Source: Leptospira yanagawae serovar Saopaulo str. Sao Paulo = ATCC 700523 (lineage in GTDB: Bacteria; Spirochaetota; Leptospiria; Leptospirales; Leptospiraceae). Taken from it: a DNA stretch of 64,000 nucleotides. The first letter of the stretch is position 1; each line of letters begins with the position of its first letter. A program made the position numbers and the translations under genes. Below are positions 63,378 through 64,000 of the stretch, one piece after another. Location: positions 186,001 to 250,000 of the forward strand of contig NZ_AOGX02000024.1 of the NCBI RefSeq assembly GCF_000332475.2, given 5' to 3'. Below the pieces are notes generated by a model. The model made no database searches and was not told where the DNA came from. It was given only the letters and a program-made list of their open reading frames with translations.

Positions 63378-64000
63378 GATCTGGCTCTTATCAGTTCTTG
63401 TAATAGTTTAGATTTCGGATTTTTTAAAATTTCTTTTGGATTTCCAGATTCTGTGATTTGCCCATCCTCTAAAACAAAAACTGTATCACACATATAAGTT
63501 AAAAAACCAATATCATGAGAGACTATGAACATACCCAATTGATTTGTCCGATTCCTTTCTTTTAATTCTTCTGCGATTTTTTTTTGGACAAGAACGTCCA
63601 AAGCAGTCACTGGTTCATCTAACAATAGATATTCTGGATTTGCGAGTAATGCCCGAATGATGGCAAATCTTTGCAATTGACCGCCACTTAACTCTTGTTT
63701 GGTTTTATATAAAAATTCCTTTTGCAATCCAAAAGAATGGCTTATGTTTTCTAATTTTTGCCATTCTTCCATTTTTTCATTTCGAGTAAAAATAAACTTT
63801 TTTTGGATGCGAATGGGTTCGAGTAATAACTCCCCAATGTTTCCAAAAGGAGAAAAACTTCCAAAGGGATCTTGGAATACAGGTTGGAGGATAGGATGTG
63901 GTGTTTTACCAAGTGGATATCCATTCCAATCAATTTGGCCCTCCCATTTGTATCCGTCTCCAGCAGATAGGAGACCTAAGGCCAAACGAAAGAGAGTGGA
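63332..64000 (-). CDS. Oligopeptide-type ABC transporter ATPase, N-terminal part outside window
   Basis: The frame is open to the right edge. The first visible residues STLFRLALGLLSAGDG look like the end of a Walker A (G-K-S-T), so the gene extends beyond 64000. Then VFQDPFGSFSPFGNIGELLLEP (Q-D-P-x-x-S-x-x-P, typical of OppD/DppF-like ATPases), LSGGQLQRFAIIRALLANPEYLLLDEPVTALDVL and IVSHDIGFLTYMCD. Visible length is about 222 residues. It would energise peptide, nickel or similar uptake with unseen permeases. Its 3' end overlaps the TPR gene by 46 bases. Confidence 0.88.
   Translation of the reverse strand, partial: STLFRLALGLLSAGDGYKWEGQIDWNGYPLGKTPHPILQPVFQDPFGSFSPFGNIGELLLEPIRIQKKFIFTRNEKMEEWQKLENISHSFGLQKEFLYKTKQELSGGQLQRFAIIRALLANPEYLLLDEPVTALDVLVQKKIAEELKERNRTNQLGMFIVSHDIGFLTYMCDTVFVLEDGQITESGNPKEILKNPKSKLLQELIRARSHSFGGATSSSESSN

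Noticed and set aside
1..64000. CRISPR array, prophage or plasmid origin
   Set aside because: No regularly spaced repeats, cas genes, integrase, phage structural genes or iteron clusters were seen; the YopX-like gene alone is not enough to call a prophage.

Overview
The window looks like chromosomal DNA of a spirochaete of the genus Leptospira, perhaps a saprophytic species. The evidence is a FlaB-type flagellin with its own promoter, LpxC, an Mla/MCE lipid transporter, an SthK/LliK-like cyclic-nucleotide-gated K+ channel, many lipoproteins with loose spirochaetal lipoboxes, frequent TTG starts and a moderately AT-rich composition judged by eye. Species was not determined. About 67 protein genes, one tRNA gene and one insertion-sequence region are visible, and coding density is very high.

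Layout. 1-6.2 kb: the end of a Na+/solute symporter, ddl on the other strand, then an operon of an exported 469-residue protein with mlaE-mlaF-mlaD homologues. 6.4-13.5 kb: lpxC, ptsI, a POT transporter with a cobalamin adenosyltransferase, flaB with promoter and terminator, an OmpA-like lipoprotein, and ybaB. 13.5-30.8 kb: a K+ channel, an orphan ParA ATPase, a YopX-like protein, a TPR protein, an acyl-CoA synthetase, pepN, an RRM protein, a receiver-EAL protein, an APC permease and several small enzymes. 30.8-33.9 kb: the only clearly accessory stretch. It holds a 0.67 kb gene-poor region, a small lipoprotein gene, a truncated IS1595-like transposase, a GC-rich structured spacer, and a full-length IS1595-like transposase whose right end abuts the 3' end of tRNA-Leu(GAG). 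Copies of the tRNA tail flank the transposase units. 34-40 kb: a YdcF-like protein, lysS, a lipoprotein, serA, a glyoxalase-II-like hydrolase, a MAPEG protein and endonuclease I.

40.3-54.8 kb is the most remarkable part. A plus-strand operon (disulfide reductase, trhO, ABC-2 exporter pair, bolA, GST, bolA, monothiol and dithiol glutaredoxins) converges with and overlaps a nine-gene minus-strand operon: sufC-sufD-Rieske-sufS-sufU-sufT-ggt-gshA-ATP-grasp ligase. Neighbouring genes of that operon overlap or are at most a few bases apart, so Fe-S assembly and glutathione synthesis and turnover appear to be one transcription unit. A -10 box with an overlapping Fur-family-like dyad lies in front of sufC. 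With the glyoxalase and MAPEG genes just upstream, the region reads as an integrated thiol/Fe-S locus. sufB is not in the window.

54.8-64 kb: an EAL phosphodiesterase, glgC, then an apparent minus-strand operon ccmA-ccmB-ccmC-(receiver-PP2C phosphatase)-purC-purS-purQ, a TPR lipoprotein-like or exported protein, and the end of an oligopeptide-type ABC ATPase that runs off the window.

All assignments come from reading motifs and gene order; no database search was run.
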